DNA from: Irpex lacteus
Lineage: Eukaryota; Basidiomycota; Agaricomycetes; Polyporales; Irpicaceae
Direction: 5' to 3'
NCBI GenBank assembly: GCA_001986395.2
Contig: MQVO02000248.1
Coordinates: 1 to 13,286 of the forward strand
DNA length: 13,286 nt
The translations under genes were made by a program, and so were the position numbers. Of this stretch, positions 1-7,039 are shown piece by piece (within the stretch, counting starts at the first letter, position 1; the number at the start of each line of letters is the position of its first letter). The notes below the pieces were generated by a model. It was not told the origin of the DNA. It was given only the letters and a program-made list of their open reading frames with translations, and did not search any database.

Positions 1-70
1 ACATTCCACAATCCACAATCCACAATCCAAAAGTGGGCTGGGGGGCTGGGCTGGCGTGGGCGGCAAGGAG
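1..70. repeat. GC-rich repeat with CCACAAT tandem (family 2)
   Basis: CCACAAT occurs three times in tandem at 6-26, followed by AAGTGGGCTGGGG and more G-rich sequence, an island of high GC in AT-rich DNA. Related CCACAATCC...GTGGGCTGGG sequence lies at 7756-7784 and a shorter relative, AGTGGCTGGGCTG, at 1718-1730. It looks like a GC-cluster type dispersed repeat of fungal mtDNA; the window edge may cut it. Confidence 0.6.
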
Positions 71-120
71 GGGTGGGCAAATTTATTAAATATATATTCT
101 TTTTTTGATTTTATTTCTTC

Positions 121-176
121 CCTTTTTTTTTTTAATTAAATTAAATTAAATTAAATTAAATTATTAAAAAGAAAAA
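121..176. repeat. AT microsatellite (TTAAA)5 beside a T-run
   Basis: A run of 11 T at 123-133 is followed by five tandem TTAAA units at 136-160 and then A-rich sequence, so the stretch could fold on itself. No gene is visible here; 177-309 is likewise AT-rich spacer. Confidence 0.6.
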
Positions 177-309
177 GACCAAAATATATTATTACTTATA
201 AAAATTTATAAGAAAATAATACATGCCCCCCTTTTTTTATTTATAGAGGGCAGTGCAACGTTAGCTCTGGAAAAGAAAGTTAAATCTAACTTTCCTTTAT
301 TCTTTTTCT

Positions 310-340
310 CCTTTTTTTTATTATTATAAAAATAAAAAGG
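310..340. repeat. CCTTTTT/AAAAAGG hairpin (family 3)
   Basis: CC plus a T-run, an ATTATTATAAAAAT core and AAAAAGG form a stem-loop. The same pattern recurs at 4566-4598 and, in the opposite orientation, at 10326-10353, so this is a dispersed hairpin family. It lies just downstream of trnE on the minus strand, where it could mark a transcript end; that role is inference. Confidence 0.5.
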
Positions 341-359
341 CATAAAGAAATTAAGAATA

Positions 360-430
360 TAGTCTTTATCAGAATCGAACTGGATACTTGCTACGTGAAG
401 GGTAGCTGTACTGCTTTATACAAAAAGACC
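360..430 (-). tRNA. trnE: tRNA-Glu (anticodon UUC)
   Basis: On the minus strand the acceptor arms GGTCTTT and AAAGACT pair over seven bases (one G-T), with discriminator A. The anticodon stem GCTAC/GTAGC is perfect around loop CCTTCAC, giving anticodon TTC, which reads GAA and GAG. The T-loop is TTCGATT; its stem is slightly irregular, pairing best with one bulged C. It lies 20 bp downstream of trnM on the same strand, so the two probably come from one transcript that continues from rnl. Confidence 0.9.
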
Positions 431-450
431 CGGTCTTTATTTTATTTCTA

Positions 451-522
451 TTGCGGCATCAGGAATTGAACCTGCTCTAACAGCTCATGAGGCTATTGTG
501 CCAACCTTTACACTATACCGCA
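451..522 (-). tRNA. trnM: tRNA-Met (anticodon CAU)
   Basis: The minus strand gives acceptor arms TGCGGTA and TGCCGCA (seven pairs including one T-G) with discriminator A. The anticodon stem ATAGC/GCTGT closes loop CTCATGA, so the anticodon is CAT. The T-arm GCAGG TTCAATT CCTGA is well formed. The anticodon stem lacks the three G-C pairs of classical initiators, so I do not decide between initiator and elongator. It sits about 1.2 kb downstream of the rnl 3' end and next to trnE. Confidence 0.93.
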
Positions 523-648
523 TGTATGGACACTATCTTATTATTAAGATTCCACCCCTACTCTTTTCTTTCTATGAGTTAGAGCATCCTTCCCTAAACT
601 GCGTTTCGATCAATTAATGTCTTTTTGTTGAACAGTTTTATTATCATA

Positions 649-706
649 CCCCAAAAAACTAGGGTCGCTATCGCGGTAGAATTAATTATAACTAGTTTTT
701 TGGTGG
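649..706. repeat. CTAG palindromic element, copy 1
   Basis: The left arm CCCCAAAAAACTAG (649-662) and right arm CTAGTTTTTTGGTGG (692-706) are inverted repeats. The core carries GGTCGCTATCGCGGTA, a GC-richer insert that reappears as its complement (TACCGCGACC) in the outer element at 10659-10751. The flank GATTGTT is shared with the copy at 6117-6164. Confidence 0.85.
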
Positions 707-1030
707 ATTGTTTGGATTTATAATATTCATTCCTTGTTTATTACACATGCCTTCCTCTTTATCGATGGAACTATCCCTTTCCACCCACACCTTTAAGTCT
801 TACTAGTCTCCTATTAAACTTTCATAGATCTTAAACTTGGATATATCTTATTACTTGCTGAAATCTTATTACTCTTTCCTTACTTCAAATATAATGAAAA
901 TGAGAGACTTGGTTTAAGTTATACTCTCTTATATTTTACTATCATTTATAGCTATTTTACTATCGTTAATAGATATTAATAAACCTTTTTTAATCTTAAT
1001 ATCCAATATATAATAATAATCTTCACAGAT

Positions 1031-1079
1031 CCCCCAAAAAACTAGGAATTATAATTAATTCTAACTAGTTTTTGTGGGG
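1031..1079. repeat. CTAG palindromic element, copy 2
   Basis: A 48-49 bp imperfect palindrome with left end CCCCCAAAAAACTAGG, core AATTATAATTAATT and right end CTAACTAGTTTTTGTGGGG. The two halves differ (GGAATTA against TTCTAAC; GTGGGG at one end), so orientation can be read. From 1032 it is the exact reverse complement of 12503-12550. Confidence 0.92.
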
Positions 1080-1385
1080 TTTATTTTAAAACTAGAATCT
1101 AAATTACCTAGTTTTCTTCTATTTTTAATAAATTATTATAGTTTTCTCCTTTTTTATTTAATTAAAAAAAGGGTAGAGAGAATTATAGTTAGTAAGAAGA
1201 GAGATTGTATATATTAATAATTATTTTATGTTTTTATATCTTTATTTTTTTTAATAAATTATTTTAGTAAAATTTATACTCTCTTATATAATTAAATACT
1301 TTTTTTATTTAGATATAACTTAAATTAAAATATATTTATTTAATTATTTTTATTTATAATATTTTATTTAATTTTATGTATTCTT

Positions 1386-1504
1386 CCCCAAAAAACTAGT
1401 TATAATTCTTTCATCCGCGATTATTAAAATTTAATTAAATTAAATTTTTAATTAGAGCCTAGTTTTTTGGAATGGAATTAGAAATAATTAGTTTTTTTGG
1501 GTGG
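1386..1504. repeat. CTAG element, copy 3, expanded with an extra right arm
   Basis: The left arm CCCCAAAAAACTAG is at 1386-1399 and a right arm CTAGTTTTTTGG at 1459-1470. A second right arm, TTAGTTTTTTTGGGTGG, follows at 1488-1504. The interior holds an AT palindrome built of AAATTTAATT units (about 1426-1454). The spare right arm suggests two overlapping or nested copies. Confidence 0.7.
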
Positions 1505-1701
1505 ATGATTAAAACTATAGATCCAGCAATGACAATAAAGCAATAGGATTACAATTATATTGAAAATATGAATATTAAGATTTAATTTATGATTTAGTTT
1601 AAACTATTATATAAGAATCATCTGTTCCCTTTTTAATATCTTAACTTTAAATTAAAATAAAATTTATTACTAACTCCCTTTTTTTATAAAACAAAAGAAT
1701 A

Positions 1702-1730
1702 AGCCACTCTACCAGAAAGTGGCTGGGCTG
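1702..1730. repeat. AGCCACT/AGTGGCT hairpin (family 2)
   Basis: AGCCACT (1702-1708) pairs perfectly with AGTGGCT (1718-1724), followed by GGGCTG. Related to the GC-rich sequences at 1-70, 3215-3249 and 7756-7784. It lies just past the 3' end of rnl (minus strand), where a stable stem could help define the transcript end; that is inference. Confidence 0.55.
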
Positions 1731-3214
1731 AAAGATTTTTTATTGACAATAATTGAGCATATAGTCTATTTAATAAATTAGTAATGTTAAACTTAATACT
1801 TTACAGTACTTACATTTACATCCTATCAAGAAATGTTCTATTTCTTAAAAAATTAAAATATACTAAAGATATTTTAATGATAGTATCTAGGGGATAGTTT
1901 CGTGCATTTATTCCTTCAGCACTTATCTAATATGTTTGTGGCTACCCAACTATGCATTTTTAATTTTTTATGCAATTATTTCAACAATTGGTACACTATA
2001 GAAACACAGCCTATTGATCCTTTCGTACTAGAAGGTCTCTCCCTTTTTACTATTTATCCTCCAGAAGATAGGGACCATACTGACTCACGTCGTATTAAAC
2101 CCAACTCGCGTAACCTTTTAATCGGCGAACAGCCGAACCCTTCCGAGCTTTTGCCCCCGGAGGATAGGTTGAGTCGACATCGAGGTGCCAAACAGCTGGG
2201 ACAATGTGTACTCTCACCAGCTATCAGCCTGTTATCCCTAGCGTAACTTTTATCGATTGATCCCCGTCTATTCCATAATATAGCGAGGGGTCACTATGCC
2301 CTACTTACGTATCTGTCCGACTTCTAAGTCTATCAGTTAAGCATGCTCTAGCCATTACGCCATTACAACCTTTATCACTGGTTGATTGATCTCCTTTCAA
2401 AAATCTAGCTATACCTTAAAAATTTTTAATATAAATAATAAATAATCATCAATTTTAATAACAAATTGATTTTATATGTCTGTATATAAGCGTCTTATAT
2501 TTTTTTTAATTAAAACTATGGATGCATTTTGATACTCTTTCAAAAGCGACCGCCCCAGTCAAACTGCCCATTAGTCAACTATCTCTCTATCTATTAAATA
2601 AGAGGTAAATTTAATCTGAAACCAAAGTCTTAAGGTATCTCACCTTTCGTCTATCGACATCCCTAATCACTTCATACTAAGGTTTGATTAACATGATGAC
2701 TAACTACAGTAAAGCTGCATAGGGTCTTCCCGTCCACCTGGAGGTAACCCGCATCTGCACGGGTAATTCAATTTCACTGAGCAAGTTGTAGAGACAGTGA
2801 GACCATCGTTAAACTATTGATACCGGACCACATTTAATGGCCAATTTATTTTGCTACCTTAGGATCCTCATAGTTAAGACCGCTATTAACCATTGATTTG
2901 ATTAGTAATAGTTATCCTATCACCTCTCTTATTTATTTGGCATTGGGCAAGTTTCATCCAGAATACTATGATATTAATCATTGCTCTGAATTGTGTTTTT
3001 AGTAAACAGTCGGGGCCTCCGATTTTGTGCCACCTATATCCTTTTTAAGAATTAAAAAAAAAGGGTAATAGGTTCCTCTTATCGTCTAACTTTAGAGGAG
3101 AACTTGCCGAGTTCCTTAACAACTTTTAGCTCTACGCCTTGGTATACTCTACCTACGAACCTGTGTCGGTTTAGGGTACGGTAGATTAAAATTAAAAATA
3201 AAATAATAATTGTT

Positions 3215-3249
3215 CCCCTTGCCCAAAGCCAGTGGCTTAAGGCAGGGGC
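3215..3249. repeat. GC hairpin inside rnl (family 2)
   Basis: The inner palindrome AAGCCA-G-TGGCTT is enclosed by CCCCTTGCC and GGCAGGGG, giving a strong two-part stem. It falls between conserved rnl blocks and shares the AGCCA/TGGCT core with 1702-1730, so it looks like a GC cluster accommodated in a variable loop. Confidence 0.6.
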
Positions 3250-4127
3250 AGTAAAGATTACTATTTAATTTAAAAAAAACTTTATTTTCCCGGTTCAAAA
3301 AGAACTTTAGGTTTTAAAACTCATCAGTCAAAACATTGGTTTTGAACCTTAGAGGCCGCATTAACATAAGGAGGTTTAACCTTTCCTTATAACCCTTTCG
3401 TATTCGGCGAGAAGTATTATAACTTCTTTTTACGTTACTCATGTCAGCATTATCTCTTCAGTATCCTATAAATAATGAAACACTATTTAATTTCAGGTTT
3501 CCTGAATGTTCTACTACCTAGATTTAGAATAGAATTATTTGACTATTCTAAAGCAACACGATATCGGTTGATTATTTAAGACCCGTTAAATTTTCGGTGC
3601 GACATTCTGAAGACTGATACGTTGTTACAAACGGTCATTAAAAGATAGCGACTACCAGGCTCACTTTACAGTTGCGTTCAATTTTGCTACTACCTTAATT
3701 TCACTTAATAATCATTTGGGACCTTGATTCGTGTTCTCGGCTGTTTCCGTCTTGACTACCCACCTTAGCATGAGTAGTCTGAATATCTATCATCAATTTA
3801 TGTAATTCCGAGATTCTCTTCCATTGGTAAGATTTTTACGTCCCCGCAACTTAAACATTGATTATAATTAAAAATTATAATTTATTTGGAATTGAGTGCT
3901 GTACCTTCATAAATTTTGTATAGATGTCATACCTACATATGTTTCGTAGAAAACCAGCTATCACTAGGTCAGATTGGCATTTCACCGCTTCCCTAAACTC
4001 ATCGGAGAATTATGCAACATTCACCCGTTCGATCCATTCATCATTTAAGATTAAAATCTGGTCTAGGGAAGATCACCTAGCTTCGGGTCTAATAGAAGTA
4101 ACTTATCCAACACTAATTTAGTTAATA

Positions 4128-4179
4128 CCCCAAAAACACTAGTAATTATAAATAATTTCTAACTAGTTTTTTTGGGGGG
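4128..4179. repeat. CTAG palindromic element, copy 4, inside rnl
   Basis: The left arm CCCCAAAAACACTAG and right arm CTAGTTTTTTTGGGGGG surround a core of AATTATAAATAATTTCTAA. It lies between two conserved domain II blocks of rnl. ACTAATT occurs on both sides (about 4112 and 4184), a possible remnant of the target sequence. Confidence 0.88.
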
Positions 4180-4565
4180 TTTTACTAATTAAATTTTATG
4201 TCCAGTCGCTTTCGCTAGGGCTTTTTAACCTTGCTACTCCCATTAACTTGCTGACCCATTATGCAAAAGGTACGCCGTCATTTTAAAAAAACTTCGACTG
4301 CTTATAGAGTTACTAATTCAAGACTATTTCACAATGTCTATAACATTACTTTTTCAACTTTTTCCTTCACAGTACTTTTCACTATCGCTAAATTTATAAT
4401 ACTTAGCCTTAGAGGATGGTTCCCCTATATTCCGACAAGTTAACTCTCATCGTACTTTATATTTTTATTAGAATATTAATTTAATATTCGATAATTTTTT
4501 TAATTACACAGGACTTTCACCTTCTTTGGTTACTTTATTCATACTTATTTATTTAATATTTCTTC

Positions 4566-4598
4566 CCTTTTTTTTTTATTATTAAATAAATAAAAAGG
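4566..4598. repeat. CCTTTTT/AAAAAGG hairpin inside rnl (family 3)
   Basis: CCC plus a T-run, then ATTATTAAATAAAT, then AAAAAGG. Apart from the length of the T-run it is the reverse complement of 10326-10353. It sits in a variable part of rnl between the domain I and domain II landmarks. Confidence 0.6.
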
Positions 4599-4905
4599 TA
4601 CATAAGATAAATACTATAAAATATTTTTATTATTACTTTAATTGTAAAAAATTATCTTTTAGGCTAATCCGATTTCACTCACCATTACTCTCGGAGTCTC
4701 GGTTGATTTCCTTTCCTTTCCTTACTGAAATGGTTTTACTTCAGGAAGTTTAAATATAAAGGTTTCCCTTAGGATCGCCACTTTATTTATTCCGTCCAGC
4801 CCCTCTCCCCCTAAAGATGATAGAGGATAGAGGATATTGGACAGTGGCTTTTGGTTTTATACCTCCTTTTTTATAAATTTGCTAGTTATCCTTAAATAAC
4901 TCCTT

Positions 4906-5134
4906 TAAAATACTATTTGATGTTAACTATATTGTCATCGATTCTTTTATTATTAAAAAAAGTTTTTTGTTTTATTAATTTATTTTTATTTGGGTTATCT
5001 ATTAAAATTCGGCTTAAATTTAACAGCTCCCCGACGAAGTGTGGGACTTCAAAGAGTACCAGGAGCCGAGAGGCAGATTGTTTATTGATTCTGTATGTAC
5101 ACAAATTTCTTCCAGATTTGGTATCCATAGTAAC
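4906..5134. other. unrecognised segment upstream of rnl with two overlapping open frames
   Basis: Open frames of about 75 codons exist on both strands (minus 4913-5137; plus 4917-5147). The minus frame reads LVLFEVPHFVGELL in a relatively GC-rich stretch (about 5025-5080) and has a coding-like look. I do not recognise the protein on either strand. It could be a remnant of an intron-type ORF, or chance openness next to rnl. The promoter of the minus-strand rnl would lie here or upstream, but I cannot identify a consensus. Confidence 0.25.
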
Positions 5135-5166
5135 CACTCCCCCCTAAATTAAAAAAGTATTGATTG
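5135..5166. repeat. junction repeat A: CACTCCCCC...AGTATTGATTG
   Basis: CACTCCCCCCTAAATT followed by AAAAAAGTATTGATTG. The same block, with one C fewer, is at 7370-7400, and its right half is at 6701-6716. In each case it sits at the edge of unrelated gene-like sequence, so it behaves as a junction or short mobile repeat. Confidence 0.75.
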
Positions 5167-5168
5167 AA

Positions 5169-5483
5169 GGGGGGAAAGCTTTTATAGTTGTGAAGGTCTA
5201 TGCTAATTATATTACCCTAACTATCTCTACAGTAGTATTAATTCTATCACTACAGATATGGTATTCCTTCTATATTTCTTTAAGTTAATATAAAGCAGTA
5301 GAGGATTATGTTACCTTATTGTCATCTACATATGGAGCCATTAATCTATACATAGTTATACTTACTACCTTTATAACGCCTATCTATGTACTAGCTAGTT
5401 GGAATAATGTATATCATAATGTACCTGCATTTATAATTGCTATATTTTGTAGTGCTAGATATTCTTCTTTTTGATATTTTATT
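5169..5483 (+). pseudogene. nad4: nad4 fragment, N-terminal part, degenerate
   Basis: This is a remnant of NADH dehydrogenase subunit 4, a proton-pumping membrane subunit of respiratory complex I. The best match to the family is the helix reading INLYIVILTTFITPIYVLAS followed by WNNV, the region that in intact fungal ND4 resembles LYFVLLTTFIMPI-LASWN. Upstream, in the same frame, a hydrophobic stretch (TISTVVLILSLQIWYSF) suits an earlier ND4 helix, but an in-frame TAA interrupts at 5286-5288. TGA falls where Trp is expected (SSFWYF). No start is identifiable, and the sequence after NNVYHNVPAFIIAIF matches poorly. It abuts junction repeat A on the left and the endonuclease remnant on the right. 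The C-terminal piece lies at 6456-6640, and the middle of the gene is absent between them. Confidence 0.65.
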
Positions 5484-5800
5484 TTAAGTACCTCCCCTAT
5501 TCTTTTTATTAATAATTACCTTCATTTGTTCGATCCACCGCATGTAGCTGTGAAGCTTCAGTCCTGTCAGAGGGTGAAGCCCGGAGAATAGAAGAAAGTA
5601 ACCACTGTTGTCAGATCCCGTAGTGAAGTCATAACCAAAGTATTATAACCATCTGATGTGTGAATCTTTACACGAGTGTTAAATAGTAGCCGCAGTGCTT
5701 CAAACAGTACTAGATGTGGACGTTGCTTCAGACTAAAACAGAAATCACCGTTGGACTTAATATGGAAGGATCCTTCAGCAATAGTAAATCCTACTACCAT
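5484..5800 (-). pseudogene. LAGLIDADG homing endonuclease remnant
   Basis: The first helix GFTIAEGSFHIK is the LAGLIDADG motif that forms the dimer interface and holds the metal-binding acidic residue. It is followed by the family-like FSLKQRPHLVLFEALRLLF and the strand TSLRDLTTVVTFF. Just past FFYSP the frame changes (about 5575-5582), and the family continues in another frame as HPLTGLKLHSYMRW then IEQMKVIINKK, ending at TAA 5484-5486. It therefore holds roughly one LAGLIDADG unit of about 105 residues; a single-chain enzyme needs two. The N-terminus is missing: codon 1 lies directly against a CTAG element (5801). It is antisense to the flanking nad4 pieces, so it is not a nad4 intron ORF in place. 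Such enzymes normally ride in group I introns; I see no intron core here. Confidence 0.85.
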
Positions 5801-5912
5801 CCAAAAAAACTAGTTAGAATTATTTTAGGGTACAGACTGTGTAATTTATTTAATTTTATTTTAAGTAGAGGGGTCTATTTAACAATATAATTCTAACTAA
5901 TACCCTTTGTGG
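5801..5912. repeat. CTAG element, copy 5, split by an insertion
   Basis: The left half CCAAAAAAACTAGTTAGAATTA (5801 on) is intact. The matching right half TAATTCTAACTAATACCC-TTTGTGG appears only at about 5888-5912. The 60-odd bases between include the 36-bp direct repeat at 5834-5869, so a copy appears to have been opened by later sequence. Confidence 0.55.
5834..5869. repeat. 36-bp direct repeat B, copy 1
   Basis: Begins AGACTGTGTAATTTATTTAA and ends TTTTAAGTAGA. It is identical to 6665-6700 in the same orientation, 831 bp away. One copy interrupts a CTAG element and the other sits after the nad4 C-terminal fragment. Confidence 0.9.
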
Positions 5913-6003
5913 AATATGGATAGACTAAGTAAATAGCTATCTTATTATTTATTCTAATTCTCTTTAACCTAAAGGATAATAAATACTCTATTTATTTAAC
6001 TGA

Positions 6004-6090
6004 GTGTCCTCCCTCCAATTAACTTGGGTTCCAAAGAGTTAAGATTAGTACTAGAGGGATTCCCCCTTGTGTCCTCCCTCCAATTAACTT
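6004..6090. repeat. 22-bp direct repeat pair
   Basis: GTGTCCTCCCTCCAATTAAC followed by TT is present at 6004-6025 and again, identically, at 6069-6090, 65 bp apart. No function is evident; it is probably a local duplication. Confidence 0.85.
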
Positions 6091-6116
6091 ACAAATAATA
6101 ACTAAAGAATCAGAGT

Positions 6117-6164
6117 CCCAAAAACACTAGGAATTAGAATTCATTCTAATTAGTTTTTTGGGGG
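6117..6164. repeat. CTAG palindromic element, copy 6
   Basis: The left arm CCCAAAAACACTAGG and right arm TTAGTTTTTTGGGGG flank the core AATTAGAATTCATTCTAA, giving a nearly perfect palindrome of 48 bp. The right flank GATTGTT matches that of copy 1. Confidence 0.88.
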
Positions 6165-6455
6165 ATTGTTAGAATAAGAATAAATTTAATTAAACAATTA
6201 AAATAAATTAATGTTTGTTCTCTCAAAGATGAGTAAAGTTAAAGAATTTAAAGGGAGCTAGCGATTAATAATAAATAATCTTAGAATAATATTTTTATAA
6301 TTATTTAACTCTTTTCCCTACTCTATTTATTTAACTCTTCAAAAGAATAATAGTTTATTGTAATCACTCTCCACTCCACTTAGTGGCTAGTGGCTTAATA
6401 AATTATTTAATTATTTTGGTAGGGGTTATTAAAATTTAATTAAATTTTAATTAGG

Positions 6456-6640
6456 GCACCTATAATAACATTAAGACAAACTGATCTGATAGTTATAGTA
6501 GCTTAGAGTTCTTTATCTCATATGGCTGTATGTATATTAAGTATATTCTCTTATAGTATCACAGGTTTAACTGGTAGTTTAGTATTATCAGTAGCTCATG
6601 GTTTTGTATCATCAGGTCTACTTATTAAAGTAGGAGAAAG
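6456..6640 (+). pseudogene. nad4: nad4 fragment, C-terminal part, degenerate
   Basis: In one frame this reads LRQTDLIVIVA, a TAG stop (6504-6506), then SSLSHMAVCILSIFS and LSVAHGFVSSGLL. Intact ND4 has RQxDLKxxIAYSSxSHM and GxAHGFxSxGLF at these points, so the TAG replaces the conserved Tyr codon of AYSS. The family's HGFVS segment is intact, but the rest of the C-terminus is missing: after LLIKVGER the frame runs into unrelated sequence and repeat B (6665-6700). It is on the same strand as the N-terminal piece about 1 kb upstream. With no start, a stop inside a conserved motif and no middle, it cannot encode a working subunit as it stands. Confidence 0.85.
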
Positions 6641-6664
6641 GGGAATAAGATTAAAAAGAAAGAA

Positions 6665-6729
6665 AGACTGTGTAATTTATTTAATTTTATTTTAAGTAGA
6701 TTAAAAAAGTATTGATTGTCTTTATTTGC
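6665..6729. repeat. mosaic of direct repeats B and A
   Basis: 6665-6700 is an exact copy of 5834-5869. It is followed directly by 6701-6729 (TTAAAAAAGTATTGATTGTC then TTTATTTGC), which is an exact copy of 7383-7411. Two repeats that are separate elsewhere are fused here, marking this as a recombination joint. Confidence 0.88.
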
Positions 6730-7004
6730 ATCAACAAAATCTCAGTCTCAGTAAAGTATTTCTAGTGCATGTGTTAGAAGTGTTGTTGGTAGTACTCAGC
6801 AGTGAACTGGTATGTATAGAAAAGTATAATAAAGATTTAGAAAGTGGAGTAATAAGTAATGAATGTAAATTTTTAGAGTACCGTAGTGAAAACAATCTAT
6901 ATCTCTCTAATGAGGAATTAATATTATTGGGTTTAGAATTAGTTATTCTTCTATCAAATAACAGTAATTTAATAGAAGTTAAGGTAATAAAAAGGATAAA
7001 TTAA
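6726..7004 (+). CDS. unrecognised small ORF, 92 codons
   Basis: I do not recognise this protein. It starts at ATG just after junction repeat sequence and reads a Leu/Val-rich N-terminus (VFLVHVLEVLLVVLSSELV, about residues 11-29) that could be one membrane helix. A charged middle (EKYNKDLESGV) and a second hydrophobic stretch (ELILLGLELVILLS) follow before a TAA next to another TTAAAAAAGTA motif. It is longer than its neighbours' random frames in this AT-rich DNA and has no internal stop. It may be a fragment of a larger gene carried between the repeats. No Trp codon is present to test the genetic code. Confidence 0.35.
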   Translation: MHQQNLSLSKVFLVHVLEVLLVVLSSELVCIEKYNKDLESGVISNECKFLEYRSENNLYLSNEELILLGLELVILLSNNSNLIEVKVIKRIN

Positions 7005-7023
7005 AAAAGTACTTCCAACAAAG

Positions 7024-7039
7024 AGCCTAGTTTTTTTGG
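7024..7039. repeat. solo right arm of a CTAG element
   Basis: GCCTAGTTTTTTTGGA with no matching left arm within the preceding 200 bases. The GAGCCTAGTTTTTT form also occurs in copy 3 (1455-1470), so it is probably a truncated copy. Confidence 0.6.

Larger units (their letters stand above)
707..1737. other. AT-rich spacer downstream of rnl
   Basis: I see no gene in this stretch. All frames are short and stop-rich. It holds the elements listed separately at 1031-1079, 1386-1504 and 1702-1730, plus homopolymer and TTAAT-rich runs. TTTTACTATC recurs at about 936-965 in a loose direct repeat. Immediately after trnM, 523-648 likewise holds nothing recognisable. Confidence 0.6.
1738..4905 (-). rRNA. 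rnl: mitochondrial large-subunit ribosomal RNA
   Basis: Core landmarks of 23S-type rRNA are visible in order on the minus strand. Domain I has AAGGAAATCAACCGAGACT (about 4695-4713). Domain II has the GACGGCGTACC region (about 4275) and TAGTGATAGCTGGTT (3952-3966). The 3150-3180 block has CCCTAAACCGACACAGG. The peptidyl-transferase region has GACGGGAAGACCC (2722-2734), TGGGCAGTTTGACTGGGG (about 2553-2570) and GTTACGCTAGGGATAAC (2231-2247). The sarcin-ricin loop AGTACGAAAGGATC is at 2016-2029. The 3' end is placed near TAGACTATATGCTCAATTATTG and the 5' end near 4905 by spacing to domain I; both are approximate by some tens of bases. No intron is apparent between the landmarks. The length of about 3.17 kb exceeds the bacterial 2.9 kb, partly because short repeats sit in variable regions (3215-3249, 4128-4179, 4566-4598). 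Confidence 0.96.
5913..6455. other. spacer between the two nad4 fragments
   Basis: No gene is recognisable. The stretch is AT-rich and holds the 22-bp direct repeat pair (6004-6090), a CTAG element (6117-6164) and a small CCACT/AGTGG stem at about 6371-6392. The missing central part of nad4 is not here on either strand as far as I can read. Confidence 0.55.

Noticed and set aside
6..26. CCACAAT x3 as a possible CRISPR-like array
   Set aside because: The units are contiguous 7-mers without spacers, in mitochondrial DNA; this is a simple tandem repeat.
570..620. A tRNA-like stretch with GAGTTAGAGC and TTTCGATC
   Set aside because: No seven-pair acceptor stem or five-pair anticodon stem can be closed around it on either strand.
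1902..4443. Open frames on the plus strand at 1902-2246, 3924-4121 and 4261-4443
   Set aside because: They lie antisense to conserved rnl blocks (sarcin-ricin and peptidyl-transferase regions, domain II) and owe their openness to rRNA sequence.
5500..5575. Apparent extension of the plus-strand nad4 frame (SPILFINNYLHLFDPPHV)
   Set aside because: The minus strand here encodes HPLTGLKLHSYMRW, a good LAGLIDADG match, so the plus reading is a shadow.
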